64,000 nt of DNA, from assembly GCF_016908495.1 (NCBI RefSeq), contig NZ_JAFBDZ010000004.1, positions 186,001 through 250,000 on the forward strand, in the 5' to 3' direction. The translations under genes were made by a program, and so were the position numbers. The notes under the pieces were generated by a model. It was not told the origin of the DNA. It did not search any database and saw nothing but the letters and a program-made list of their open reading frames with translations. The stretch is from Rossellomorea pakistanensis. Its GTDB lineage: Bacteria > Bacillota > Bacilli > Bacillales > Bacillaceae_B. Below, in pieces: positions 25,825 through 37,447 of the stretch; the first letter of the stretch is position 1; every line of letters starts with the position of its first letter.

Positions 25825-26821
25825 AGTTTTATTTAAAAAACCAAAGTTTCTCATTGGGTTTACCTTTCTAACTGTGATGGTTATCGCAAGCTTTCTATAT
25901 GAGCCATTTATTTCTGAACATATTGAACGCTATGATTTTTTCAAGTATAAAGGAGAATTGGTAGGCCCGCCCTTTACCCCTTTAGAGCTCCCACCTCTTG
26001 GCTCAGATCGATTAGGGACACCTTTATGGACTTACATCATTCAAGGCGCAAAATTCACGATTCTTATGGCAGTCGGGATTGGTTTTATCCAGGTCCTGTT
26101 GGGATTACTGCTTTCTGTTTTCTTTCTGCAATTCTTAAAGAGAATTCAAAAGCTATTAGAAGTGTTGGTTGAGTCGATGATCTATGTCCCTGTTGCCGCC
26201 GTCGCCTTTTGGCTGCTCATACCATTAGAGCATATCATTCTGAAACCGGAGGAACAGTTCCTTGAGTTAATCGTCACCCAAGCCCTGTTCATTAGCATGA
26301 TCGGAATTCCGCCCGTTCTTGTAGTCCTATTAAAAGAAATCCAAAAAGCACTTCAAGAAGAGTATGTCCTAAGCTCTCGAACCCTAGGTGGGCGAGGATG
26401 GTTTTTGTATCGCAAACACGTATTTTCCAATCTATTTCCAAGATTGGTGTTACTCTTTTTCCAGCGCAATGTGCAGGTTCTTGTATTATTTGCCCACCTC
26501 GGATTTATTAATATTTTCTTGGGCGGGAAATTCGAAGAAGAAATCATGATAGGTGAAGTAAGAATGTTCTCACTATCTAATGAATGGGCCGGGAACATCG
26601 GGAAGGCATACTTTGAAATCATGACAGCCCCATGGCTGATCCTAGCACCTTTAATTGCATTATCACTTGCCGTCTTATCCTTTAATTTCATGGCTTCCGC
26701 AGTACAGGAAGTGATGTTAAAAGACTCTCCATCTCGAATCAAGGGGATAAGAAAGAAAATGAAGATCGAGAAGAAATCGGTGATGGAGATTGGGGATGAT
26801 TTTACTTTTGTGAATAAGTAG
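25817..26821 (+). CDS. ABC transporter permease, oligopeptide/nickel (DppC/OppC) type
   Basis: The partner permease of 334 residues, with an N-terminal helix (about 13-29), the typical periplasmic segment with LGSDRLGTPLW (the DppC-type xGTDxLGRD region) and five more helices. The coupling loop is LSSRTLGGRGWFLYRKHVFS, poorer than the usual EAA consensus. The C-terminus has an extra basic tail of about 35 residues. It is translationally coupled to the first permease. Confidence 0.82.
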   Translation: MGKVLFKKPKFLIGFTFLTVMVIASFLYEPFISEHIERYDFFKYKGELVGPPFTPLELPPLGSDRLGTPLWTYIIQGAKFTILMAVGIGFIQVLLGLLLSVFFLQFLKRIQKLLEVLVESMIYVPVAAVAFWLLIPLEHIILKPEEQFLELIVTQALFISMIGIPPVLVVLLKEIQKALQEEYVLSSRTLGGRGWFLYRKHVFSNLFPRLVLLFFQRNVQVLVLFAHLGFINIFLGGKFEEEIMIGEVRMFSLSNEWAGNIGKAYFEIMTAPWLILAPLIALSLAVLSFNFMASAVQEVMLKDSPSRIKGIRKKMKIEKKSVMEIGDDFTFVNK

Positions 26822-26839
26822 GGAGAATAACGTTAAAGG

Positions 26840-26862
26840 AGAGGAACCAATTTGGTTCCTCT
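26840..26862 (+). terminator. Inverted repeat after the ABC permease pair
   Basis: AGAGGAACCAA and its complement are separated by one base. The following sequence is not T-rich, so it is a weak terminator or an RNA-stabilising hairpin. Confidence 0.45.
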
Positions 26863-26984
26863 GTTGAATGACAATAAAAAGTTTCATAATTATTATAAGA
26901 CCTAAATTTTATTAAAACTTAAATATAAAGGGGCTGCCTTTTATCTTTACTATTAGTTACGAAATCCATCAAAATTCCCGACAC

Positions 26985-27800
26985 TTATTCTTTTTTTTGA
27001 CCCTTTTCGATATAGCTTAGATCACCCACCTTATCTATGGTATATTCACCATTTTTATATTTAATGGTGGTTACACTTGCATTTTTTATTCCTCCAGCTG
27101 GAAGCTCATATCCACCAGATAAAGTATCTATCAATGCACCAATGCTTAAACCATGAGAGACAATTAATACATTGCTGTCCCCTTTTTTACTTTCTTTTTT
27201 AGCGATTTCATCTATACTTTCCTTCAAACGTTTCGTAATGGTATTATAATCCTCTGCTGGCCAATTTTTCCCTTCTTTTACTCTGCCTTTATCTAGTTCA
27301 GCGACACTATTGGCAAAATCTTCAGGTGAAATCCCCTCATTCATCCACTCTTCAAGTGTCTTACCCTTGCTTTCTGCTATGTCAGTCCACATAGTATGAT
27401 TTAAATCGCCTTCATAGCTCCCAAAATTGAATTCACGTAAACGTTTATCTGTCTGTAAGGTTACATCCGATTTCTGGTTCTCATCTAATATAATCGTAGC
27501 CGTTTGGACACTTCTTCCACTGTCACTACTATAAGATGCAGAAAATTCAATATCTTTTAAGCCTTTTCCAGCATACCCTACAGTTTTTTCACCTTCAGGA
27601 GTGAGCACGGCATCAGACCACCCTTGAACCCGATCTGTTATGTTTAGCATTGTTTTGCCATGACGCACAATATACAAAGTGATTTCCCCGTCTTTTGCCG
27701 CCTCGGCCTCTTTTTTCTCGGTAGTGGCCGTTCCGCTGCACCCAACAATAAAAATTATGCTAAATATTGCGACAACCAATTGTAATAAACGTTTTTTCAT
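26985..27800 (-). CDS. Histidine phosphatase family lipoprotein
   Basis: A secreted, lipid-anchored member of the histidine phosphatase (phosphoglycerate-mutase-like) superfamily. The signal peptide ends in the lipobox VGCSG (Cys21), followed by a short Ala/Glu-rich linker. The catalytic RHG lies at residues 46-48 in YIVRHGKT, the second catalytic His is in VLIVSHGLSIGAL, and conserved Arg and Glu lie in LREFNFGSYEG. It is an extracytoplasmic phosphomonoesterase of unknown substrate. It has a good ribosome binding site and no co-transcribed neighbour. Confidence 0.87.
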   Translation of the reverse strand: MKKRLLQLVVAIFSIIFIVGCSGTATTEKKEAEAAKDGEITLYIVRHGKTMLNITDRVQGWSDAVLTPEGEKTVGYAGKGLKDIEFSASYSSDSGRSVQTATIILDENQKSDVTLQTDKRLREFNFGSYEGDLNHTMWTDIAESKGKTLEEWMNEGISPEDFANSVAELDKGRVKEGKNWPAEDYNTITKRLKESIDEIAKKESKKGDSNVLIVSHGLSIGALIDTLSGGYELPAGGIKNASVTTIKYKNGEYTIDKVGDLSYIEKGQKKE

Positions 27801-28032
27801 TTGTTTCTCCTCTTTTTTGTTTTTTCATTTTTAGTAACCGCGATTTTTCTTTTTCTGCATCCTTAAACTGAATTCGCATCGGGTTTTAGTTTAAGTGAAT
27901 ACCTTGTACCACTTTTGATAAAAGGTATTCACAATTCTTCATTCCAAACAAAGCTCATAACCAAAAAATCACACTATATTTTAATCCGAATCTAAATCTA
28001 TAGGCGATATAATTTTTCTCCATTAAATGACT

Positions 28033-29478
<1,446 letters not shown>

Positions 29479-29553
29479 TTATTCCTCCTACATTTCATTC
29501 ATATATTTTTTAAAAGGGGAAAAGGTGAATCATTGATCCCCAAATGATATCAC

Positions 29554-31437
<1,884 letters not shown>

Positions 31438-31514
31438 TTATCAAATTTTTTCAGCTCTTTAGGGATAAATACACGATTTTTCAAACCGATTACTATCACT
31501 CCCTTCAAAGAAAA

Positions 31515-31558
31515 AAACCTAAATTGAAACTTTCAATTGAGAAAGTTCAATTTAGGTT
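31515..31558 (-). terminator. LicT-controlled leader terminator of bglP
   Basis: Leftward, AACCTAAATTGAACTTTC pairs with GAAAGTTTCAATTTAGGTT (one bulge) and is followed by TTTTTTC. The first bases of its stem are the last bases of the RAT element, so antiterminator and terminator are mutually exclusive. Confidence 0.85.
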
Positions 31559-31580
31559 TTGCCTCGTAAGTTACAATCCT
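31555..31580 (-). promoter_or_regulatory. RAT antiterminator RNA element before bglP
   Basis: The minus strand reads AGGATTGTAACTTACGAGGC followed by AAAACC, the ribonucleic antiterminator pattern bound by LicT/SacT/BglG CAT domains. It overlaps the terminator stem that follows. Confidence 0.85.
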
Positions 31581-31596
31581 AAAAAAAGAATCTATT

Positions 31597-32427
31597 TTAT
31601 TTTTTCACTACTCTTTCAATATGGATGGTTAAATAGAGCATTTCTTCATCTGTTAACTCGTACCTATATTGATTTTCAACGAATTTTCTAATTTTTTCTG
31701 TGCATTTATAAGCATCAGGGTACTTATTTTTAATAACGTTTAAGAGATCGTCCTCATGTTCATTATTATAATGATTTCCCTTAACTAATCTGTGAGCGAA
31801 AAACTTTAAATGAGTGATAAATCGATAATAATTTAACGAGTTTTCATCAAATTCCATTTTAAAGTGATATTTAACGATCGTTAAGATATCTTGTATCACT
31901 TTAGTCATATCCACGATATTAGTCATATCCTCATTAAGCTGAGCATTTACAATATGAAGGGCTATAAAAGCTGCTTCATCTTCGGGTAAAATAACATTAA
32001 ACTGATCACAAATCATATTCAATGCTTCTATCCCTATTTCAAACTCTTCTTTATAAAGGTGTTTTGTTTCCCAAAGCAATCCATTTTTGATTGGTAAATT
32101 ATTCTTGTAACGGTCGATTGCAAAGTGAAGGTGATCGGTTAAAGAAATATAAATACTATCATTAAGCTTCTTTCCAAGTTGGATTATAGCATAATTAATT
32201 ATTTTTTCTGATAATTCCATGTATTCAATTGGAATATCTGCAATTAATGTTTTGAACTTCTTTATAATTTCTTCGTCTTCCAAAGTGAAGATTTTCTCGA
32301 TTTGTTCTTCATTTATATCCTCACCGGCACGTTTATTAAATGCAATTCCGCGACCCATGACGATCACCTCTTGCTTGTCTTTTATAGAGACAATAACATT
32401 GTTGTTTAATACTTTTACAATCTTCAC
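31597..32427 (-). CDS. licT: BglG/LicT-family transcription antiterminator
   Basis: An RNA-binding antiterminator of 276 residues. The CAT domain (1-56) binds RAT elements. PRD1 (about 65-170; HLHFAIDRYKNNLPIKN and HIVNAQLNE) and PRD2 (about 172-275; THLKFFAHRLVKG and LTIHIERVV) carry the His residues phosphorylated by the PTS. The start is a GTG with GGAGGTGA upstream. RAT elements lie in its own leader and before bglP, so it controls both itself and the permease/hydrolase genes. Confidence 0.93.
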   Translation of the reverse strand: MKIVKVLNNNVIVSIKDKQEVIVMGRGIAFNKRAGEDINEEQIEKIFTLEDEEIIKKFKTLIADIPIEYMELSEKIINYAIIQLGKKLNDSIYISLTDHLHFAIDRYKNNLPIKNGLLWETKHLYKEEFEIGIEALNMICDQFNVILPEDEAAFIALHIVNAQLNEDMTNIVDMTKVIQDILTIVKYHFKMEFDENSLNYYRFITHLKFFAHRLVKGNHYNNEHEDDLLNVIKNKYPDAYKCTEKIRKFVENQYRYELTDEEMLYLTIHIERVVKK

Positions 32428-32451
32428 TTTTTCACCTCCAATAACAAAAAG

Positions 32452-32488
32452 GGCAAAACCACCCCTTTAAAAAGGAATCGGTTTTGCC
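32452..32488 (-). terminator. Leader terminator of licT
   Basis: GGCAAAACC and GGTTTTGCC close a hairpin that also pairs partly inside, and CTTTTTG follows on the minus strand. Its first arm is shared with the RAT element. Confidence 0.82.
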
Positions 32489-32508
32489 TGATTTAACAGT
32501 AACAATCC
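32480..32508 (-). promoter_or_regulatory. RAT antiterminator RNA element before licT
   Basis: The minus strand reads GGATTGTTACTGTTAAATCA then GGCAAAACC, an almost ideal LicT/SacT-type RAT. Its position in the leader of the antiterminator gene shows autoregulation by antitermination. Confidence 0.88.
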
Positions 32509-32512
32509 GTTC

Positions 32513-32526
32513 TGTATGCGCTTTCC
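32513..32526 (-). promoter_or_regulatory. Candidate cre (CcpA) box at the licT start site
   Basis: The minus strand reads GGAAAGCGCATACA, matching the cre consensus TGNAANCGNWNNCA at all but the first base. It lies at about +1 to +15 of the predicted promoter, a typical repressing position. Confidence 0.65.
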
Positions 32527-32529
32527 TAC

Positions 32530-32558
32530 ATAATACTACAGACTTTTTATTTGTGCAA
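32530..32558 (-). promoter_or_regulatory. SigA promoter of licT-bglP-bglA
   Basis: TTGCAC (-35, 32558-32553) and TATTAT (-10, 32535-32530) are separated by 17 bases on the minus strand, directly upstream of the cre and RAT elements. Rightward, the bases from about 32560 to 32889 hold no gene that I can support. Confidence 0.75.
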
Positions 32559-32889
32559 CTATTTTCCTTGAATCTGGACCATTTGATATATAGTGAATAA
32601 GAATGTGATCTTTCTACACGATAATGTTATGTAATATTTCTGAATAAGCATTTATTCCAAGATATTGATCCTGATCATCTCCACTTTTTGAACATGATTG
32701 ATTACATCGTAAATATTTAAAAAGTAGGTTTTTTGTTCAATTTTCCATCTATTTCTAGGTCATTATCAGCTCATTATATAAGTAACATTATCGTCTTTGT
32801 GAAGTTAAAAAGAATGTTATTATTTTAGTAATTTTGATGGATATGATCAATGCTCTTCGTTATCTGACAGCGAACAAGTGTCGAACCTT

Positions 32890-33393
32890 TTATCCACCAA
32901 TCGGCATCAACATAACTTCCCACTTATGAAAGCATTCATTCAGATAATAGGCACCACGTTCCATATCTTTAGACACCCCGCTGCACTGCTGCGGCTCAAT
33001 CAGGTCCTGCCCCTCTTGATCATAATTCCAATCTCGCGAAATCTCCACCCAGCTTTCGCCAGCTTCCTTATCTATTCGGGATTTCAATGTATAAACCGCC
33101 ATTGGAACATCGCTGTTCGGTTCGAAGACTACATAGCGAATTTCGCTTTCCTTTTCCGCTTTCGAATCCTCCACAAATTGGTCCATGGACTCAAGATTTT
33201 GAACATCTTCCCCCTTTTGAATCACATCTGTTTCTAGTGGGGTAAAAGTAGGCACTTCACTTTCACTATCACTTTTCCCTTCACTTTCATTTTCTTTGGC
33301 CCCTTGCGTTTTGTTCTCTTCATTGCCCAAACCACAAGCCACAAGACAGACGCAGAGGATAAGGATAAATCCAGTCTTTATAAAAACCTTCAT
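32890..33393 (-). CDS. Hypothetical lipoprotein, DUF4362-like
   Basis: A 167-residue secreted lipoprotein with signal MKVFIKTGFILILCVCLVAC. An acidic, Ser/Glu-rich linker follows, then a compact domain (about 55-160). The segment DVIQKGEDVQNLESMDQFVE followed by IRYVVFEPNSDVPMAVY, and a Cys pair near the end (PQQCSG and LNEC), resemble the DUF4362 family of Bacillus lipoproteins. Function is unknown. The second ATG (33393) is better spaced from the AAAGGAAG site than the first (33402). It is separated by 54 bases from a second gene in the same direction. Confidence 0.72.
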   Translation of the reverse strand: MKVFIKTGFILILCVCLVACGLGNEENKTQGAKENESEGKSDSESEVPTFTPLETDVIQKGEDVQNLESMDQFVEDSKAEKESEIRYVVFEPNSDVPMAVYTLKSRIDKEAGESWVEISRDWNYDQEGQDLIEPQQCSGVSKDMERGAYYLNECFHKWEVMLMPIGG

Positions 33394-33447
33394 AATAATC
33401 ATTCTTCCTTTCTATATTACTAAAATACAAGTACTCCTATTTACTCC

Positions 33448-33963
33448 TCAGGTTTTTGGCTGCTCAGCATTCCTAAACCGAATAATCGAGAAATCATCTA
33501 TGGTAGAGGAGATAATGGCGTCACGTAGAGGGTAAAGATTAGGAGTTACTCTAAGTTCAACACCCTTTTCAGCGATTTTTCCGAGCAAATCCCCCATCGG
33601 TTCTAAGGAAATTGGTTGGACGGGCGAATGAGTAATATAATACCCTGCGGTTTGATCAAACACCTGAAACCCTTCATCATGAAAGGTGTATTTGTAAAGA
33701 GTGGTGTTTTTGATCTTTTCCATCCATGCATTTTCAACCGCGATAATCTTATTGGCAAGTGTATGGGAGAAAAATAATTTCTCATCCTCTTCACTCATAT
33801 TAGCTGATTTCGAGTAGATCACACGTGGACAATCTCTCGGGAAAAAATAATGAACGGCATGCTCTTCATCAATCGCCCAAACAGTAGGTGGCATCTCTTT
33901 ATTTTGACTCTTTAATGGGATAAATTCTTTGATACTAGGATCTTCACTGAAATGATAAAGCAT
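33448..33963 (-). CDS. DUF6886-like protein of unknown function
   Basis: A 171-residue cytosolic protein starting MLYHFSEDPSIKEFIP, with PPTVWAIDEEHAVHYFFPRD and CPRVIYSKS, a set of motifs I associate with the DUF6886 family found in Bacillaceae. It has no membrane segment. The N-terminal LYHFSEDP with later WAID and HAVHYFFPRDCPR is reminiscent of ADP-ribose-handling or RES-like folds, but that is only an impression. It has a strong GGAGGT ribosome binding site and probably shares a transcript with the lipoprotein gene downstream. Confidence 0.7.
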   Translation of the reverse strand: MLYHFSEDPSIKEFIPLKSQNKEMPPTVWAIDEEHAVHYFFPRDCPRVIYSKSANMSEEDEKLFFSHTLANKIIAVENAWMEKIKNTTLYKYTFHDEGFQVFDQTAGYYITHSPVQPISLEPMGDLLGKIAEKGVELRVTPNLYPLRDAIISSTIDDFSIIRFRNAEQPKT

Positions 33964-34220
33964 TATATGATACCTCCAGATCTTATATAGACAAAAAACG
34001 GATTTGGAATAATTGCTTTATAACCTTCTTTTCTCACGAATTATGCCAATCTATTAAATTCTTTACTTATTATAATAATCCTTCTTAGACCCTATAAAAT
34101 TTTGGTAGTATCTTTTTTTAACCAAATAATATAGCGACCTTTTTCAATTGACATTAAGACAGATATCGCATTACTATCATAAAGAGAGAAAATTTTCCAA
34201 TTGCAGTGGGAGGTATGGTG

Positions 34221-34652
34221 ATGAATAAAAGAAACTCTTCTCTTTTATGGCTTCCGAAACTTGCTGGAGGGCTGCTGATCTTTATGGGACTTTTCCATCC
34301 TATTTACGTGCTCATTGCAACACCAGAAATGTGGGAACAAATTATACTTTCCGGATTTTGGAATTCAGTTGCCCCACCTTGGGAATCTCGAGACATTGTG
34401 TTTCAACGGGATTTTTGGACTTCGATTGGAAGCTTGTGTTTTCCATCTGCTTTATTGGGTGGCTATCTTTTATGGAGCATCCGACAAGGATATGCCATTC
34501 CAGCCTTTTTAGTTTGGGGAATTTTATTATATGGTGTAGTATCATCCATACTTATGCCTATTTCAGGGTTTTGGTTTCTAGTGGTAGCTGCGCTGTTACT
34601 GATTATTTATCAAATCCGAACAAAGCATAAGCCCCCAAGAGTTGCAAAATGA
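34221..34652 (+). CDS. Hypothetical four-helix membrane protein (DUF6463-like)
   Basis: A 143-residue membrane protein with helices at about 11-30, 65-85, 92-112 and 115-134. The N-terminal helix with HPIYVL, then W..I, and a second helix after RDFWTSIGSLCF recall DUF6463 proteins, but the assignment is weak. The ATG at 34221 is best spaced from GGGAGGT; the frame is open to a GTG at 34206. It stands alone between divergent neighbours. Confidence 0.6.
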   Translation: MNKRNSSLLWLPKLAGGLLIFMGLFHPIYVLIATPEMWEQIILSGFWNSVAPPWESRDIVFQRDFWTSIGSLCFPSALLGGYLLWSIRQGYAIPAFLVWGILLYGVVSSILMPISGFWFLVVAALLLIIYQIRTKHKPPRVAK

Positions 34653-34672
34653 AAACGTTGATCGAGAAATTC

Positions 34673-34819
34673 CTATTTTAGAAGTCCTAGATAAAAGATA
34701 ATCGTTTCTTTTAAATCGTGTTGGTAGGATTCAGAAAATCTCGCCTCATTCAACTTCCAAAATCCATCAAAATGATCTTTTAAAATACATTTAATGATTC
34801 CGCTCCCTTGTCGACTCAT
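34673..34819 (-). pseudogene. N-terminal remnant of a zinc-binding-domain transposase (possible)
   Basis: A 48-codon frame with a GGAG ribosome binding site reads MSRQGSGIIKCILKDHFDGF, then WKLNEARFSESYQHDLKETI and ends in FYLGLLK-stop. The opening resembles the first 40 residues of IS91-like/zinc-binding-domain transposases (a G-x-I-K-x-I-L-x-x-H-F-D-x-F pattern). The expected Cys-rich region is lost after the stop. It is probably a decayed mobile element end. From 34820 to 35188 I see nothing further. Confidence 0.45.
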
Positions 34820-35188
34820 ACCGATACTCCTCTATTTATTGGAACATTTTATCGAACCGTTATCCAAGAGTAGAAAAATTTATCATTTCCTGGACAATAA
34901 AAAAATCTCTCCTAACACATAACGGTTTAACACATTAAAAAGAGTGCCAAATCGCATTGATTTCGATACCTTTTTTTCTTAATTTAACGGGAGTTTTTCA
35001 ACTTAAACTAATTAATTGGTATACCAAAACTCACCTTATTTAGCTGGCTACAGGACTTTCTGTACTTCAAAATTCTTGGCATATGATAGGTGATAAAAAC
35101 CTCTGAACTGGAATTAATATCGTAAAATGCAGGAAAACGCTCTTCAATTAAAGTGCAGGATTAATGAACAAAACTAAGGGGGAGTTTT

Positions 35189-35461
35189 ATGTGGTGGGAG
35201 TATTACGGGGATGCAGTAATTTCTGTAGCAACGTTAAGTGCCATGTTGATTTTACTTTTTATTCATTTTTTGATAACAAAAAGTAAAAGAGGGTTAATTA
35301 TTCCCTTATCTATCTCAATGATCGGTTATATATCCTTCGTTAGGGGTATTGTCTTTATTAGAGGATGGAATGGTACAGGATGGATAGTCTATGGCGTAAT
35401 TATAATGGGGATTGGTCTCCTTTATTACCTTGGAGTCGGAATATATAATAGATACAAATGA
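35189..35461 (+). CDS. Small three-helix membrane protein, 90 aa
   Basis: A short membrane protein with helices at about 8-28, 35-55 and 64-84, and a well-placed AAGGGGGAG ribosome binding site. It ends in a Lys/Arg-rich tail (YNRYK). No family recognised. It is monocistronic with its own terminator. Confidence 0.65.
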   Translation: MWWEYYGDAVISVATLSAMLILLFIHFLITKSKRGLIIPLSISMIGYISFVRGIVFIRGWNGTGWIVYGVIIMGIGLLYYLGVGIYNRYK

Positions 35462-35525
35462 TAAATGTGTCATGTATATTCCGTTAAATGAAGCTTAAAT
35501 TGAATACGAACCTTTTTATAAAATG

Positions 35526-35559
35526 AATGGTCAGAGGCTTTAGCCACTGACCATTTTTT
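35526..35559 (+). terminator. Intrinsic terminator
   Basis: AATGGTCAG (35526-35534) pairs with CTGACCATT (35547-35555), with an inner GGCT/AGCC pair, then TTTT. It ends the small membrane gene. The following 300 bases contain only the promoter of the MerR gene. Confidence 0.82.
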
Positions 35560-35861
35560 GTGAGAATTTATTGGGATTTGTGTTACGAAATACACTGCTA
35601 TTTCTATTAGTAATTGAAAGTTTGTACTTCAAAACAGAACCCGTTACATAAAACGGGGACTTGTTCTTTCACTAGTATTAATCTCTCAAAGAGCCTTTGT
35701 CAATAAAAGCTTTTAATGAATTATTATAATGTCTTTCCCTAGTCGGTCCCATAAGTTTGTAAATTGATCGACGAGACCACTTAAATGGAATACGTTATAC
35801 AATGGTTCCATTACCCAAATTGAAGTGAAATAATAAAACACCATAAAAGAAAAAAATGGTC

Positions 35862-35892
35862 TTGACCTTCCCGTAGCGTAAAGGTTTAGAAT
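35862..35892 (+). promoter_or_regulatory. MerR-type promoter with 19-bp spacer and operator
   Basis: TTGACC (35862-35867) and TAGAAT (35887-35892) are 19 bases apart, the long spacer that MerR proteins correct by DNA distortion. The inverted repeat ACCTT (35865-35869)/AAGGT (35881-35885) lies inside it. This is the autoregulatory site of the gene that starts at 35915. Confidence 0.8.
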
Positions 35893-35914
35893 CAAATTGT
35901 CAGGAGGGAAAAAC

Positions 35915-36676
35915 GTGGAATATACCGTAAACAAATTGGCACAGCTCGCGGGTGTTAGTGCACGAACACTTCGCTACTATGATGAAATCGGACTCCTCAA
36001 GCCAGCAAGAATAAATTCATCCGGCTATCGCATCTATGGACAGCAGGAAGTTGACCTGCTTCAGCAAATCTTATTCTACCGTGAATTGGATGTAAGCTTA
36101 GAAACGATTTTACACATTGTCAACCAACCCACTTTTGATCAAACAGAAGCATTGAAACAGCATTATATAAAATTGAAGCAGAAACGCGCCCGCCTTGACA
36201 AACTAATGGCAACGGTCGAAAAGACGATTGCGAATAAGGAAGGAGAAATACACATGCAGGACAAGGATAAATTTGCAGGCTTTAAAGAAAAGCTGATACA
36301 GGAAAACGAAAACAAGTATGGGGAAGAAATCCGTGAAAAATATGGGGATGAAACAGTAGACGCATCCAATGCCAAGCTAAGAGGAATGTCGGAGGAAGAC
36401 TTCGCTGCCATGAGCTCATTAGAAAAAGAAGTCCTTTCGTTACTGGAACAAGCATACGCAACCGGAGACCCTGCCTCACCACTGGCACAAGAAGCTGCCG
36501 AGAAGCATAAGCAGTGGCTCATGTACTCATGGCCAAGCTATTCAAAGGAAGCACATGCTGGATTGGCAGAAATGTACGTTGCCGACGAGCGCTTTACAAG
36601 CTACTATGACAGAGACGTTAAGGGCGGTACGGAATTTTTACGGGACGCCATTTTAATCTATTTAGGGAAAAAGTAA
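35915..36676 (+). CDS. MerR-family regulator with TipAS antibiotic-recognition domain
   Basis: A 253-residue TipAL-like regulator. The N-terminal MerR domain (1-70) contains VNKLAQLAGVSARTLRYYDE, a coiled coil follows (about 75-110), and the C-terminal TipAS domain (about 120-250) has helices ending in MYVADERFTSYYDRDV and GGTEFLRDAILIYL. Relatives bind thiopeptide or other large drugs and activate their own promoter. The start is a GTG after AGGAGGG; an upstream in-frame TTG at 35897 overlaps that site. No drug pump gene is adjacent, so it may act mainly by drug sequestration or on distant genes. Confidence 0.9.
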   Translation: MEYTVNKLAQLAGVSARTLRYYDEIGLLKPARINSSGYRIYGQQEVDLLQQILFYRELDVSLETILHIVNQPTFDQTEALKQHYIKLKQKRARLDKLMATVEKTIANKEGEIHMQDKDKFAGFKEKLIQENENKYGEEIREKYGDETVDASNAKLRGMSEEDFAAMSSLEKEVLSLLEQAYATGDPASPLAQEAAEKHKQWLMYSWPSYSKEAHAGLAEMYVADERFTSYYDRDVKGGTEFLRDAILIYLGKK

Positions 36677-36733
36677 GAAAATACAAAGGGCTTTGGAAAG
36701 TCAGAGTAACTGAATTTCTAAAGCCCCTTTTCA

Positions 36734-37447
36734 TCATAAATAACTTTTAAGAATGGAAGAACGAGTTTCTTTATAAACGTAAAGAGAAACCGGTCGTCCA
36801 AGCCCATAGGTGGTCGTTTCCTCTAAAACCTCAATATCCTTTAGAAATTTTAAATATTTACCGATAGAAACCCTTGAGATTGAGGTCTTTTCCGCGATAT
36901 TGTCTGTGGAAAAAGAGGCTTTCCCCTTCTCATTAATGGCGTTTACAACAATATTCAAGGTACTTCTCGTTAATCCCTTTGGCAATGGCTTTCCTGACAT
37001 AGGTGGTGTGTTTTGTTTTTTTCTCAATATCAGCTGATCCAGATCTTTTTGTTGGACATGACGTTGTTGAGTTAAAAAAAGATGTTTTTCCCGATAAGAG
37101 CTTAAGGCGTGATGAAACCTTTCGAATTCAAAAGGCTTAATCAAGTAATCGACTACTCCATATCTTAAGGCGGTCTGAATTTTCCCTGCGTCAGATGCTG
37201 CCGTTATGAGAATTACGTCAATATTTTTATCTTGCTCCCGAATATACGTTAGCAGTTCTAAACCATTTTTACCTGGCATGTAAACATCTAATAATATAAG
37301 GTCAACCTCTTCTTTTCCGATGTATTCCAAGGCATCATGAACAGAGTGAGCAACACCGATAAGGGTAAAATGTTCGATTTCTTCAAGATAGCGCTTATTA
37401 AATTCTGCCACCATCGGATCATCTTCTACAATGAGAACTCTAATCAT
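36734..37447 (-). CDS. dctR: Response regulator, CitB/DctR family
   Basis: A 237-residue regulator that activates C4-dicarboxylate uptake in response to the neighbouring kinase. The receiver domain (1-120) has the acidic pair IVEDD, the phospho-Asp in LILLDVYMPGKNG and Lys in YLIKPFEF. The C-terminal domain has a helix-turn-helix of the CitB type (DNIAEKTSISRVSIGKYLKF). The ATG at 37447 follows GGAGGTGAAGG and overlaps the kinase stop by eight bases, so the two are translationally coupled. Confidence 0.9.
   Translation of the reverse strand: MIRVLIVEDDPMVAEFNKRYLEEIEHFTLIGVAHSVHDALEYIGKEEVDLILLDVYMPGKNGLELLTYIREQDKNIDVILITAASDAGKIQTALRYGVVDYLIKPFEFERFHHALSSYREKHLFLTQQRHVQQKDLDQLILRKKQNTPPMSGKPLPKGLTRSTLNIVVNAINEKGKASFSTDNIAEKTSISRVSIGKYLKFLKDIEVLEETTTYGLGRPVSLYVYKETRSSILKSYL

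Noticed and set aside
32878..33237. Plus-strand open frame opposite the DUF4362-like gene
   Set aside because: Antisense shadow of the lipoprotein gene, which has a signal peptide, lipobox and ribosome binding site.
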